A stretch of DNA of 45,883 nt, taken from contig CALGWV010000018.1 in the NCBI GenBank assembly GCA_937936325.1, forward strand, positions 1 through 45,883, read 5' to 3'. Positions 19,431-29,753 of this stretch are shown piece after piece (position 1 is the first letter of the stretch; the number at the start of each line of letters is the position of its first letter). The translations under genes and the position numbers were made by a program. This stretch comes from an uncultured Bdellovibrionales bacterium (lineage in GTDB: Bacteria > Bdellovibrionota > Bdellovibrionia > Bdellovibrionales > UBA1609). The notes below the pieces were generated by a model. The model made no database searches. It was not told where the DNA came from and worked only from the letters and a program-made list of their open reading frames with translations.

Positions 19431-19621
19431 ACGGCCCGTAGTAGATGTTAGACCCCTTCAGGTATAACAAATCTTATTGCTACCATAGATAGTCCTTAAG
19501 TCTAATGCTGTTAAAGCTTTTCAATTAGATTTTTCCCACATAGTTTAAATGTAAGGCTTTTAGAGGGGGCGCTTTGTAAAAAGTGTATAAAAAGCTTTTA
19601 TTTTAAAGATTCTAAATTTAA

Positions 19622-19786
19622 AGGCTTTGGAAGATTCGTTTGTCCAAATGAGAAATTAGATTGCGCACAGACAAAGTAAATTGAAGGCTGAGTTGTGACT
19701 CGGTCGAGTTTAATTTTGTCAGTGCCCACTTTGGTTTCGACTTGAGATGTTGTTTCTAGTGGACAAACGAATCTTCCACAGCCTCT
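19622..19786. repeat. Family B nested inverted-repeat (MITE-like) element, copy B2
   Basis: AGGCTTTGGAAGATTCGTTTGTCCAA (left) vs TGGACAAACGAATCTTCCACAGCCT (right); central part homologous and in the same orientation as B1 (GAAGGCT.AGTTGTG, TTTAATTTTGTCAGTG). Confidence 0.82.
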
Positions 19787-19830
19787 AAGGTTTTAGAACG
19801 TAGAACAACAAGTAAATAGGAGGATAAGGT

Positions 19831-21555
19831 ATGAGATATTTTCTAGTTTTTAGTTTGGCTTTGTTATTTAGCCCATGGGTTTCTCAAGCTACTGTCACTT
19901 GTGACTTGAATGCACAGGACAGTTGTGAATTCCAGGTCAATTTAAATCCAGTCGGGACGGTTTTTGTACATGGTATAAATATCATCGGAGCTGCTGGAGA
20001 AATACAGGTTAGATCAAATACAGGTTTGCCTGTCATGATGAGTGAAGTGCATTATCTCACATCGCAATTTGATCCAAATAATCAGCAACATACATATAAC
20101 ATGACATCTGCAACTCAATCTTCGAGTCAGGTTCCAACGTGGGCAAGGGCTGCTCAGCAGTACTTTAGTGGGCAGTATGAAAACTCTTCTGTGAGTATTT
20201 TTATTCATCGAGCCTCATATGTACAAAATAGCCCTGCTTCAGATGTTTTAACTGTGACACCTCAAGCCTGGACACCTCCTGCTGAGTCGACCTCTGATTT
20301 TCAGTTTGTTCCAATGCCAAACCATACACCTGCGCAAACAAATCAAGTTTGCTCCTACAGGAGTAGCTTTGGGGTAGATCCCATTTACGTACGTCCAGGT
20401 GAGAAAGTCGACTGGCCTTTTGGTGAGCCTACTAAGACAGTGAGTCCGGAGGGTTGTGAATCTGGTTATGAAGGTACCGTGACTACCGTAAGTCAGAAGT
20501 TTTGGACTCAAGAGATGGGAGCTGACTGCAATTTAAAGCAAAATATACTTAATGAGTCAGAGAAAGTTGTTGATAAAATATATGACTGCACGCCCATTGT
20601 TAGCCCACAATCTCGAAAATCTGTCCCTGAAATTTCTCCAACTCCTCATGTTTACACTTGCCGCGTAGGTGGGACAATTTTAACTGGCGGAGGTTATGCT
20701 CAAGATTTAGCTGACCCTGTGCTAGAAAGTTTTCATGATTATTGTTCAAAGGGGTACTCTGGAGAAATTGTAGCTCTTACTCCTAAGTATAAATATTATG
20801 ATTGCAAAAATTTTGACTATGCTGAGTTAAATGAAGCTTACCCAGAAAAATATGGGCACAATCAAACCAAAATAGTGGACCGATGCACTCCGGCACCTCT
20901 TTCTTCTTGTTCTCATCCTCGGACTGGGGCAGAAGTCGTTCACGGTGAGCAGATTTTTGTTCGAGATCGTAATAGGTCTAAGCGCAAGAAAAGAAAGTGT
21001 TCCAATAGACGAAATGCTGAGGTGGTTTATGATATTTTCCATACAAAAATAGCAAAAAAATGTAACGGAAAAACAGGTTATTTTGAAGATGTTTATGTAA
21101 ACAGCAGTCTCTTAGAAACTTTTGGCAAGATTAAGCAAAAAGCTGAATGTCGTAAAAAGCACGAAAGAAGACGAGAGCGCGAAGCTCGAAGACAAGAAAA
21201 AGAGAGAGAGCAAAAAAGGCGTGAAGTTCGAAGACAAGAAAAAGAGAGAGAGCAAAAAAGGCGTGAAGTTCGAAGACAAGAAAGAGAGAGAGAGCAAAAA
21301 CGCGAAGCTCGAAGACAAGAAAAAGAGAGAGAGCAAAGGCGTAAGGCTCAAAGAGACAGGTCTCAGGTTCGAAAAAAAGAGAAGCCTAAATCCAAGGTTT
21401 CGTCTACTCCTAAAAAAACAAAAAATAAGCCAAGGAAAAGAAATGAGTCTGCAGCAGGTAAACCTCAACCGCACCCAGAGTGTATTTGGGATATAAGTAT
21501 AGAGGACTGGGATTGTGGCAGACGTCACGCCCCTACAGCAGACTCAAGCAAATAA
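19831..21555 (+). CDS. Secreted Cys-containing protein with charged (R/K/E/Q) tandem repeat, unknown function
   Basis: SD AGGAGGATAAGGT before ATG; signal peptide MRYFLVFSLALLFSPWVSQA; C-terminal repeats RRQEKEREQKRREV. Confidence 0.75.
   Translation: MRYFLVFSLALLFSPWVSQATVTCDLNAQDSCEFQVNLNPVGTVFVHGINIIGAAGEIQVRSNTGLPVMMSEVHYLTSQFDPNNQQHTYNMTSATQSSSQVPTWARAAQQYFSGQYENSSVSIFIHRASYVQNSPASDVLTVTPQAWTPPAESTSDFQFVPMPNHTPAQTNQVCSYRSSFGVDPIYVRPGEKVDWPFGEPTKTVSPEGCESGYEGTVTTVSQKFWTQEMGADCNLKQNILNESEKVVDKIYDCTPIVSPQSRKSVPEISPTPHVYTCRVGGTILTGGGYAQDLADPVLESFHDYCSKGYSGEIVALTPKYKYYDCKNFDYAELNEAYPEKYGHNQTKIVDRCTPAPLSSCSHPRTGAEVVHGEQIFVRDRNRSKRKKRKCSNRRNAEVVYDIFHTKIAKKCNGKTGYFEDVYVNSSLLETFGKIKQKAECRKKHERRREREARRQEKEREQKRREVRRQEKEREQKRREVRRQEREREQKREARRQEKEREQRRKAQRDRSQVRKKEKPKSKVSSTPKKTKNKPRKRNESAAGKPQPHPECIWDISIEDWDCGRRHAPTADSSK
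21187..21348 (+). repeat. Coding tandem repeat, 4 units (42, 42, 39, 39 nt)
   Basis: Unit CGAAGACAAGAAAAAGAGAGAGAGCAAAAAAGGCGTGAAGTT starts at 21187, 21229, 21271 and 21310. Confidence 0.9.
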
Positions 21556-21563
21556 AATTACGA

Positions 21564-21598
21564 AAGAAGCGGCTCATAGAGCTGCTTCTTTTTTTTTA
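21564..21598 (+). terminator. Rho-independent terminator after the 19831..21555 gene
   Basis: AAGAAGCGGCTC ATA GAGCTGCTTCTTTTTTTTT: perfect stem followed by a T-tract. Confidence 0.92.
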
Positions 21599-21699
21599 AT
21601 AAAAATTAATTTTTTTTAACCCAAGTAAAAAAATACTCTATCCGTATGGGTCGACCTTCCTTGTTGCTATTTAGTTTAAACTTTGTGACTCTGATTTGA

Positions 21700-22950
21700 A
21701 TGACTGAGTTTATGACCAAACGTTTTAGCCCTTTTAAATCCAGAAACTTCAGTTTATTTTTTGCAGCTCATACTTTATCACTGGTGGGTAAGTGGTCCCA
21801 TGAGTTGGCAAGAGCTTGGCTTATTTTTGAAATCACAGGTCAGGCTGGAGCCATGGGATTCGTACTTCTAGCCGGAGCTGTTCCAGTAGCACTTTTTATG
21901 CTTTATGGGGGGGCACTTGTAGATCGTTCTGATGCAAAAAAAATGATGATAGGTACACAAACAGTCCTTGCGCTGGCTTCTTTGTTTTTTGCATTTCATG
22001 TGGAGTTTCGCCAAGTTTTTTTCTGGCATCTTGTGGCTTTTGCTGTGTTGGAGGGACTGATTATGGCTTTTGATGTCCCTTCTTTTCAAGCTCTTGTTGT
22101 TAAACTTGTTCCGAAAGAGGATTATCAACAGGCTTTGGCTTTAAATTCAACAATATTTCATTTGGGTCGTGTTATAGGACCAGTTTTAGCAGGCCTGCTG
22201 ATGGCTTTTCATGGGCCTAGCCTTGTTTTTTTATTTGATGGTATTACGTTTTTAGTTCTACTTATAATACTTTATATGATGAGATGGGATGAGCAGAGTG
22301 CTTCAGAGTGGGTCCCTAAAAAACCAAAACCAATAAAATCAAACTTTGAAGATATCAAAGAAGGTTTAGTTTATTTATTTACGACCCATCACCTTAGATA
22401 TCCTTTGTCTCAGTTATTTATCACGATTATTGTGATTTTTCCCATGTTAATTTCAGTGCTCCGCACCTATATTCCTATTAACTATAATTTAAGTGCCAGT
22501 GAATACGGGTGGGTTTTTGCCTTTCCGGCTGTAGGATCTATGATGGGAGCGCTATTCTTTATGATTTGGAAGCCGGAACAGCCATTAAAAGCCTTAAAGT
22601 TTGGAGTGCCTTTTACAGCCTTAGGTATATTTTTAATTCCTATGTGTACGAGCATAATGATGGCCTGTTTGTTGATGTCAGTGGCTGGCTTTTTTACTTA
22701 TCTGTCCTTAGCCTCTTTAACAGTGTCGCTTCACCTAAGTATATTGGAGCAATATAGAGGACGTTTGAGTTCAGTAGTGGGTCTTGGATTTTTATGTATA
22801 GGACCACTCTTAAGCTATCCAATTGGAAAACTTTCAGATTATATTGGGTACGAAGTTACCATACAAATCTCAGCAATAACTTTTTTCATCTTCTCAGTAG
22901 CTTTATATTTTCTGACCTATAAATCTTCAGAAGTCGTAAAAGTTGACTAA
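21700..22950 (+). CDS. MFS transporter (EntS-like, MFS_3 type)
   Basis: About 12 hydrophobic segments; NSTIFHLGRVIGPVLAGLLMA and FALVDRSDAKKMM-type loop motifs. Confidence 0.82.
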   Translation: MTEFMTKRFSPFKSRNFSLFFAAHTLSLVGKWSHELARAWLIFEITGQAGAMGFVLLAGAVPVALFMLYGGALVDRSDAKKMMIGTQTVLALASLFFAFHVEFRQVFFWHLVAFAVLEGLIMAFDVPSFQALVVKLVPKEDYQQALALNSTIFHLGRVIGPVLAGLLMAFHGPSLVFLFDGITFLVLLIILYMMRWDEQSASEWVPKKPKPIKSNFEDIKEGLVYLFTTHHLRYPLSQLFITIIVIFPMLISVLRTYIPINYNLSASEYGWVFAFPAVGSMMGALFFMIWKPEQPLKALKFGVPFTALGIFLIPMCTSIMMACLLMSVAGFFTYLSLASLTVSLHLSILEQYRGRLSSVVGLGFLCIGPLLSYPIGKLSDYIGYEVTIQISAITFFIFSVALYFLTYKSSEVVKVD

Positions 22951-23111
22951 AAATTGAGCAAATGAATTTTTAAAAAAAATATTAATTTTCTTTAAAGTCC
23001 AACAGAACGAGAGTATTCGCCTCTTAACCCAAAACTAACATAAATTGAAAATTTTACACATTGAAAACCCCTCTCAGAATTGTTACATTATGCGTCAGGC
23101 TAGGAGGTTTG

Positions 23112-23642
23112 ATGTCGATACGTTTTCAAATAGGTGATAAAGCAGTTTATCCAGGACGAGGAGTGGCAGAAATCAAATCCATTCAGGAAAAAACAATCTC
23201 TGGGGTTCAATACAATTTTTATAGTTTGTATCTTGAAAAAACAGGCATCACAGTGATGGTTCCTGAAAAACAACTGGTTGCTCATGGGGTTCGACCCGTT
23301 ATCGATGAAGACGGAGCCGGACAAATTCTTGAAGAGCTTCGGAAGAAAGAAATCTTAAAGCCTAAAAACACAAAACTCATTTGGAAAAAACGCGTTCAGC
23401 TTTATACAGATAAAATCAACACAGGTTGCTTATTTCAAACAGTAGAAGTTTTGAGAGAACTCTTGTACCTCAAAGAGATCAAAACTCTAAGCTACAGCGA
23501 GCAACAAATCTTTGAAACGGCTCAGTTCTTACTTTCAGAAGAGATCTCCATCGCCACTGGTCAACAAGATATTTTGAACTCCTTCTTCTTCACTGTTAGT
23601 GTGACTGAAGATGAAACTACACAACACAAACTCCACGCCTAA
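23112..23642 (+). CDS. CarD/CdnL-family transcriptional regulator
   Basis: ORF 23061..23642; ATG 23112 with SD AGGAGG; MSIRFQIGDKAVYPGRGVAEIKSIQEKTISGVQYNFYSLYLEKTGITVMVP matches the CarD_TRCF-RID fold. Confidence 0.88.
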   Translation: MSIRFQIGDKAVYPGRGVAEIKSIQEKTISGVQYNFYSLYLEKTGITVMVPEKQLVAHGVRPVIDEDGAGQILEELRKKEILKPKNTKLIWKKRVQLYTDKINTGCLFQTVEVLRELLYLKEIKTLSYSEQQIFETAQFLLSEEISIATGQQDILNSFFFTVSVTEDETTQHKLHA

Positions 23643-25104
23643 AAAAGTCAGAGTCCGTTTTGCCCCAAGCCCAACGGGTTACCTCCATGTAGGTGGGGCA
23701 CGAACCGCTCTTTACGATTACCTCTTTGCTCAAAAGTTTGGAGGAGAGTTCATTCTCCGTATCGAAGACACAGATGAAGAGCGTAGCAAAGACGAATACA
23801 TGTGGTCTCAACTTGAAGATTTAAAATGGTTGGGGCTCACTTGGTCAGAAGGCCCTCAAGTCGAAACTCAAAAAGAGACGGGGGACTTAGGCCCTTATCA
23901 ACAAAAATACCGCTTAGAAATTTATAAAAAATATATTGATCAGCTTCTGGATCAAGGCCAAGCTTATTACTGTTTTTTAACGGAAGGAGAACTAGACCAG
24001 CAAAGAGAAGTGGCTAAAAAAAACAAGCTTCCTTTTCGTCCTCTAAGTCCGTCAAGAGATTGGTCCAAAGACAAAGCTTTGGCCCACACTAAAGAAAACC
24101 AGCTTCAGCCTACGGTCAGGTTCAAAAATAATTTTAAAAACAAAAAGTTTGAGTTTAAAGATTTAGTTCGAGGAGACATGAGTTTTCCATCAGATATGAT
24201 CGGAGACTTTGTCATTCAAAGATCCAGTGGAATGCCTGTTTATAATTTTGTCTGCACCATTGATGATGCTTTGATGAAAATCTCACACGTCTTCCGTGCT
24301 GAAGAACATCTTTCTAATACTTTAAAACAACTGATGATTTATGAGACTCTAGGTTTTGATAGACCTGAGTTTGCTCACCTTTCGATTATGTTAGGGGAGG
24401 ACAGACAAAAGCTTTCTAAAAGGCATGGAGCCACCAGTGTGTCTCAGTTTAAAGAAGAAGGTTATCTTCCTGAAGCTCTCACAAATTTTATTGCACTCAT
24501 GGGTTGGAGCTCACCCAGTGGTGAAGAGATTCTAAGCCAAAAGGAAATGATAGATAATTTTTCTTCAGATCGTTTTAATTCCGCTTCTTCTGTATTCGAT
24601 CCTGAAAAACTAAAATGGATGAATGCTCAGTATTTAAGAAAGCTAGAGCATCAAGACCTTTGGCAACGCTTGCAGGTCTTTTTTGATAAAGAACATCTAA
24701 AGCTCCCACAGGATAAAACTTGGGTAGATATGGCATTAGAGACTTTTAAAAGTTCAATGGAGACGCTTAAAGACGCTGTTGAATTGTTTCGCCCTATTTG
24801 TCCTGATCATTTTAAACTTGAGGACTCAGCCTCGGAGGTGATGGCATGGGAGACTACAGCAAAAGTTTTAGAATATTGGAAATCTGAGGTTTCAAACTAT
24901 CCTCATGATTATCTGTCTGCAGAAGACTTTAAGGCCCTTACGAAAAAAATTCAGAAAGACTGTGAGGTTAAAGGCAAGCCGCTTTTTATGCCTCTAAGGG
25001 TGGCTCTCATTGGCGCTCCCCAAGGAGTTGAGTTAGCTAAGCTAATACCACTGCTCTCAAGACAGGAGATCCTCAGGCGTGTCAGTGTGGTCTTAGGGGT
25101 TTAG
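23611..25104 (+). CDS. gltX: Glutamyl-tRNA synthetase
   Basis: VRFAPSPTGYLHVGGARTALYDYLFA, LRIEDTDEERS, KLSKRHGATSVSQFKEEGYLPEAL (KLSKR motif). Confidence 0.96.
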   Translation: MKLHNTNSTPKKVRVRFAPSPTGYLHVGGARTALYDYLFAQKFGGEFILRIEDTDEERSKDEYMWSQLEDLKWLGLTWSEGPQVETQKETGDLGPYQQKYRLEIYKKYIDQLLDQGQAYYCFLTEGELDQQREVAKKNKLPFRPLSPSRDWSKDKALAHTKENQLQPTVRFKNNFKNKKFEFKDLVRGDMSFPSDMIGDFVIQRSSGMPVYNFVCTIDDALMKISHVFRAEEHLSNTLKQLMIYETLGFDRPEFAHLSIMLGEDRQKLSKRHGATSVSQFKEEGYLPEALTNFIALMGWSSPSGEEILSQKEMIDNFSSDRFNSASSVFDPEKLKWMNAQYLRKLEHQDLWQRLQVFFDKEHLKLPQDKTWVDMALETFKSSMETLKDAVELFRPICPDHFKLEDSASEVMAWETTAKVLEYWKSEVSNYPHDYLSAEDFKALTKKIQKDCEVKGKPLFMPLRVALIGAPQGVELAKLIPLLSRQEILRRVSVVLGV

Positions 25105-25232
25105 GGAAGGTAACTATTGTAAGCTTGAACGTTGAAGTTGATGATCCAGCTCTTTTAATTGAGTGGACCCTAGTTTCAGGGGAGTTGAGGCCATAGCCTA
25201 TTGAAGTGCAGATTTATGTTAATGTAGACTCT

Positions 25233-27239
25233 ATGTTCAAACTCAAGTCTAAATTTCAGCCCGCGGGAGATCAGCCTGGGGCCATCAAAGAAATCGTAGA
25301 AACCTACAAGCAAGGGCAAAGATTCCAAACTCTCTTAGGAGTCACTGGCTCTGGTAAAACTTTCACCATGGCCCATTGTATCGAGCAGCTCAAGATGCCT
25401 ACACTCATTATGGCTCCTAATAAAACTTTGGCGGCTCAGCTTTATGGTGAGTTTAAAGATTTTTTTCCGGAGAATGCCGTCGAGTACTTTGTCAGTTATT
25501 ACGATTACTATCAGCCAGAAGCTTTTATCCCATCTACAAATACTTTTATTGAAAAAGATTCTGCCATTAATGAGCAAATTGATCGCATGAGACATTCTGC
25601 CACTCGAAGTCTTTTGGAGCGTGAAGATGTGATTATAGTTTCCAGTGTATCCTGTATTTATGGACTTGGTTCTCCAGAAGAGTATTTAAATCAAGTGGTC
25701 ACTGTTGAGGTGAATCAGCAGATGACCCGAGATCAATTTTTAAAAGAGTTGGTTCGGGTGCAGTACAAAAGACAAGACGTGGATTTTGATCGAGGCTGTT
25801 TTCGTGTGCGAGGAGATAGAGTAGAGATTCACCCTCCCTATGAAGAAGAGATTGTGATCCGAGTGGAGTTCTTTGGAAATTTTATTGAAGAGATCACCCT
25901 GGTCGATCCTGTCAGAATGACACCCCTAAAATCCTTACGAAAAGCATCTGTATATCCGGCCAGCCACTATGTGACCTCAGATGAAAAAATGAAACAGGCT
26001 ATGAGTGATATTCGTGAAGAGCTCAGACATAGACTTAATGAGCTTGAAGCTGCAGGTAAAATGTTAGAGGCCGAGCGCTTAAACAAGCGCACACAGTTTG
26101 ATTTAGAGATGATGCTCGAGATGGGGTTTTGCCCTGGGATTGAAAACTACTCCAGGCATATGACAAGACAACAAGCCGGTGAAGCTCCGCCGACTTTAAT
26201 AGAATACTTCCCTAAAAAGTTTTTAACTCTAATTGATGAGTCCCATGTGACCGTCCCCCAGGTGGGGGGAATGTATCGTGGAGATCGGGCCCGAAAGTCT
26301 ACTCTTGTGGAGCATGGTTTTAGGCTTCCGTCAGCTCTTGATAATCGACCTCTTAACTTTGAAGAATTTGAAAAACTCAATGATCATGTTCTCTATGTTT
26401 CAGCCACACCTGGTGATTATGAAAAAAATAAAACCGGGGGGCAAATTGTAGAGCAGATCATTCGACCCACTGGTTTGCTAGATCCTGAGATAGAAGTGCG
26501 ACCTGCTACGGGCCAAGTTAAAGATGTCTTAGGTGAAATCAAAAAGGTGGTCGCTCAAAATTTTAGAGTTTTGGTCACCACTTTAACTAAAAAGAGTTCT
26601 GAGGATTTAACTCAATATCTCAACCAACACGGGGTTCAGGTGCGCTACCTGCATAGTGATATTAAAACTGTGGAACGCACTGAAATTTTAAGAGATTTAA
26701 GGCTTGGGGTTTTTGATGTGCTTGTGGGAATCAACCTCTTGCGTGAAGGCTTAGATCTCCCTGAGGTCAGTCTTGTTGCCATCTTAGATGCAGACAAAGA
26801 AGGTTTTTTAAGATCAAAGCGTTCTTTGGTTCAGACCATTGGGCGTGCCGCTCGAAATGAACAGGGGCGAGTGATCCTCTATGCTGACAAGATCACCGAG
26901 TCTATGGAGTACGCCATGAGTGAAACCTCAAGAAGGCGGAAGCTCCAAATAAAGTATAATATAGATCATGGGATGACCCCCAAAACTATTATACGTCCTG
27001 TGAAAGAAGGTTTGCTCGAGATGTACTCCGCTGCCGTTGACCCTGATGAGAGCCTCCAGGTTTTAAAAAATAAGGTGCAGCAATACAGAGATCAAAAAGG
27101 AGGGCTGCCAAAAGAAATCACTAAGCTTAAGAAAAAAATGAAAAAAGCCTCTGAAGAGCTGGAGTTTGAGGTCGCTGCTAATATTAGAGATGAAATCAAA
27201 CGCCTGCAGCTCATGGATATGGAACTGGCTGGGGATTAG
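25233..27239 (+). CDS. uvrB: Excinuclease ABC subunit B
   Basis: GVTGSGKTFTMA, YFVSYYDYYQPEAFIPSTNTFIEKDSAINEQIDRMRHSAT, SVSCIYGLGSPEEY, C-terminal UVR domain. Track start is 25206; Met 25233 is likelier. Confidence 0.97.
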   Translation: MFKLKSKFQPAGDQPGAIKEIVETYKQGQRFQTLLGVTGSGKTFTMAHCIEQLKMPTLIMAPNKTLAAQLYGEFKDFFPENAVEYFVSYYDYYQPEAFIPSTNTFIEKDSAINEQIDRMRHSATRSLLEREDVIIVSSVSCIYGLGSPEEYLNQVVTVEVNQQMTRDQFLKELVRVQYKRQDVDFDRGCFRVRGDRVEIHPPYEEEIVIRVEFFGNFIEEITLVDPVRMTPLKSLRKASVYPASHYVTSDEKMKQAMSDIREELRHRLNELEAAGKMLEAERLNKRTQFDLEMMLEMGFCPGIENYSRHMTRQQAGEAPPTLIEYFPKKFLTLIDESHVTVPQVGGMYRGDRARKSTLVEHGFRLPSALDNRPLNFEEFEKLNDHVLYVSATPGDYEKNKTGGQIVEQIIRPTGLLDPEIEVRPATGQVKDVLGEIKKVVAQNFRVLVTTLTKKSSEDLTQYLNQHGVQVRYLHSDIKTVERTEILRDLRLGVFDVLVGINLLREGLDLPEVSLVAILDADKEGFLRSKRSLVQTIGRAARNEQGRVILYADKITESMEYAMSETSRRRKLQIKYNIDHGMTPKTIIRPVKEGLLEMYSAAVDPDESLQVLKNKVQQYRDQKGGLPKEITKLKKKMKKASEELEFEVAANIRDEIKRLQLMDMELAGD

Positions 27240-27448
27240 CTAAAGGTGAGAAGAAAGTCTTATTTAAAATATGATTTTGCACATTAATGTAAGTTATTGA
27301 TTTTCTTATGAAGTAATAGCTATATGGCCTTTGTTTCTTATCTCAGCCTATTAAAAAGTTAAGGTTTAGCCATTATACTTAGAAAAGTTGGATTTATGCC
27401 TGGAAGTAAGATATATCGAGAAGTATGACTAACAAAGGAGATCAGTCT

Positions 27449-27847
27449 ATGAAGTTATTATTATTTGTTACATTATTTATTTCGTCTCAAGTTTTTGCTG
27501 GTGTTGATGATTTAAAGATCATAACTATGGAAAAAATGACAAATGTGGATGAAAAAACAGTTGATATACCTGATTCTGTCACCAGACTCATTGTTAATGC
27601 TACTGTTGAAGTGGGAAACTGCTCTACGGAGCCTAAAATGTCTTTAACAATGGATGAGGACCGTAAAGTTTTAAAGGTATCTGCTAATGAAGGACATATA
27701 GCTTTCTCTTGTTTCAAAACAAATGAAACTCAAGAGCTTTCAGTTGCATTAGTTTATCTTTTGCCAGAAAGCGTAAAAAGCTCCGGGACTTTAAGTTTTA
27801 AGTTTTTGGGTGATAACTTTGTGGACGTGGAGTTCTTTTTTCTTTAA
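27449..27847 (+). CDS. Small secreted protein of unknown function
   Basis: ORF 27425..27847; ATG 27449 after AAAGGAGATCAG; signal peptide MKLLLFVTLFISSQVFAG. Confidence 0.65.
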   Translation: MKLLLFVTLFISSQVFAGVDDLKIITMEKMTNVDEKTVDIPDSVTRLIVNATVEVGNCSTEPKMSLTMDEDRKVLKVSANEGHIAFSCFKTNETQELSVALVYLLPESVKSSGTLSFKFLGDNFVDVEFFFL

Positions 27848-27880
27848 TAATATTGTTTCATTATAATTATTTATAAACTC

Positions 27881-27917
27881 AAGGCGACGTGTGAAAACAC
27901 ATCGCCTTATTTTTTTG
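27881..27917 (+). terminator. Rho-independent terminator
   Basis: AAGGCGACGTGTGAAAACACATCGCCTTATTTTTTT: strong stem-loop plus T-tract. Confidence 0.92.
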
Positions 27918-27962
27918 TAAAATGGACTTTATGAAAAACAATATTTCAAAAATTAGGCTCAG

Positions 27963-29690
27963 ATGACTGGATCTCGAATTGAGGCTCCATCTTCAGACCT
28001 CGATACACTTAAAATTCTTGCTAAGACCTTTCCAAAATCCCCAGGTGTTTATCTCATGAAAAACCATGCCGAAGTGGTCATTTATGTGGGTAAAGCTAAA
28101 AATTTAAAAAATCGAGTGAGTAGTTATTTTACAGGTATTAAAAATTTACCTTCAAAAGTAAAACATCTAGTTAAAAAAATTGTACATATTGATTATATGG
28201 TGACTGAAACTGAGGTTGAGGCTTTCTTACTTGAGGCGTCTTTAATTAAAAAATATCGCCCTAGATATAATATCCGACTTAAAGACGATAAGGCCTATCC
28301 CTATATTAAATATACTAAAAACGAAACCTACCCACGCCTTCTCATGAGTCGAAAGGTTAAAAATGATGGGGCTCTTTATTTTGGTCCTTATATTAGTGGT
28401 TATCATGTACGCGAGATGATTCAGTTTTTAAATCAAACCTACAAAGTGCGTGATTGTAGTAATGGATTTATGAAAATTCGTAAGCGCCCCTGTCTCACCC
28501 ATGAGATCGATGCCTGTGAGGCCCCTTGTGTAGATTTGGTTTCTAAAAAAAAATACACAAGCACCACCTTAAAAGCTGTAAAGTTTTTAGAAGGTGAGGA
28601 TCCTAAAATTCAAAAACTCATTGAAAAAAAGATGCTTAAAGCGGCGTCTCAAGAAGACTTTGAAACCGCAGCCATTTTAAGGGATCGCCTCACCTCGATT
28701 GAGCATTTGATGGAGAAACAAATTGTAGTGGGTTCTACTAAAGATGCAGATCGTGATGTCTTAGTGGTTGTGGAAGACGAAGACTCGCTTCTTTTAGAGT
28801 TTTTATTTTATAGAGCCGGTCGAGTCACTGGTTTTAAGAATCACTTTTTAACCCATAGGCAAAGGGGGGTTGAGGACCATGATTTAAGAGCCTGGCTCGT
28901 CTCCTTTTTAAATCAATATTATATGGATCAGATGATTCCCAAAAGAATCTGCCTTCCTATGGATTTGGGGCCGGAGCTCACAGCACTCTTGAAAAATGTT
29001 TTAGAAGCTCGTTTGGAAGCTCCAGTCTGGGTGTCTGCTGAAAAAGACCAGGTGGATTTAAAGCTCTATGAACTTTGTGAAAAAAATGCTCTCAAACACC
29101 TGAGTGACCAAAAAAATAAGCAAAGCCAAAAAGATCAAGGGCTCATGGATATCAAAAATAAATTGAACTTGCCTGATTTACCCAGTCGCATTGAATGCTA
29201 TGATATCTCTCACTTTCAAGGAGAGGAGACTGTAGGGTCCCAAGTCGTCTTCCAAGAGGGGTGGCCGAGTCGTGCTGATTATCGTAGGTATATTATTCGC
29301 ACAGTGAAGAACATAGATGACTATGAGTCTATGCGTGAGGTTTTAAAAAGGCGTTTTGCACATACAGAGTATAATGATCCTCAGATGATTTTAATAGATG
29401 GGGGTAAGGGGCAGCTCAAACGCGCCCTCAAAGCCCTTTCTGAAATGGGAAGGTCAGACATTCCTGTTGTAGGTATCGCTAAGGCTCGAACTCAAGGTCC
29501 GTTCAGCGACACTGAAGTCCATGGCACTCAAGAGCGATTTTACTTGCCCAACCAATTAAACCCTATCACTTTTCCCGCAAACTCAGAGGCTTTCAGGATA
29601 CTCACAAGCCTCAGAGACGAGGCCCATCGTTTCGCCATCACTCTCCACAGAAAACGTCGGGACGAAGCCCGTTTTCTTAGTTCTGACTAG
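27963..29690 (+). CDS. uvrC: Excinuclease ABC subunit C
   Basis: FPKSPGVYLMKNHAEVVIYVGKAKNLKNRVSSYF (GIY-YIG), UVR motif, IECYDISHFQGEETVGSQVVF, LIDGGKGQL. Confidence 0.96.
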   Translation: MTGSRIEAPSSDLDTLKILAKTFPKSPGVYLMKNHAEVVIYVGKAKNLKNRVSSYFTGIKNLPSKVKHLVKKIVHIDYMVTETEVEAFLLEASLIKKYRPRYNIRLKDDKAYPYIKYTKNETYPRLLMSRKVKNDGALYFGPYISGYHVREMIQFLNQTYKVRDCSNGFMKIRKRPCLTHEIDACEAPCVDLVSKKKYTSTTLKAVKFLEGEDPKIQKLIEKKMLKAASQEDFETAAILRDRLTSIEHLMEKQIVVGSTKDADRDVLVVVEDEDSLLLEFLFYRAGRVTGFKNHFLTHRQRGVEDHDLRAWLVSFLNQYYMDQMIPKRICLPMDLGPELTALLKNVLEARLEAPVWVSAEKDQVDLKLYELCEKNALKHLSDQKNKQSQKDQGLMDIKNKLNLPDLPSRIECYDISHFQGEETVGSQVVFQEGWPSRADYRRYIIRTVKNIDDYESMREVLKRRFAHTEYNDPQMILIDGGKGQLKRALKALSEMGRSDIPVVGIAKARTQGPFSDTEVHGTQERFYLPNQLNPITFPANSEAFRILTSLRDEAHRFAITLHRKRRDEARFLSSD

Positions 29691-29753
29691 AGCATTCAGT
29701 TGCTCCATTTTTCTTCGCAGATGCCGTCTATATAAAGATATTTTTGCCCAAAC

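Noticed and set aside
21112-21528. Overlapping antisense (138 aa) and +2-frame (124 aa, 21122..21496) ORFs
   Set aside because: They lie in the purine-rich tandem repeat, where biased codons keep all frames open; no start context or recognisable features.
29650-29677. GAAAACGTCGGGACGAAGCCCGTTTTC hairpin as uvrC terminator
   Set aside because: Stem is inside the uvrC coding end and lacks a real T-tract; too weak to call.
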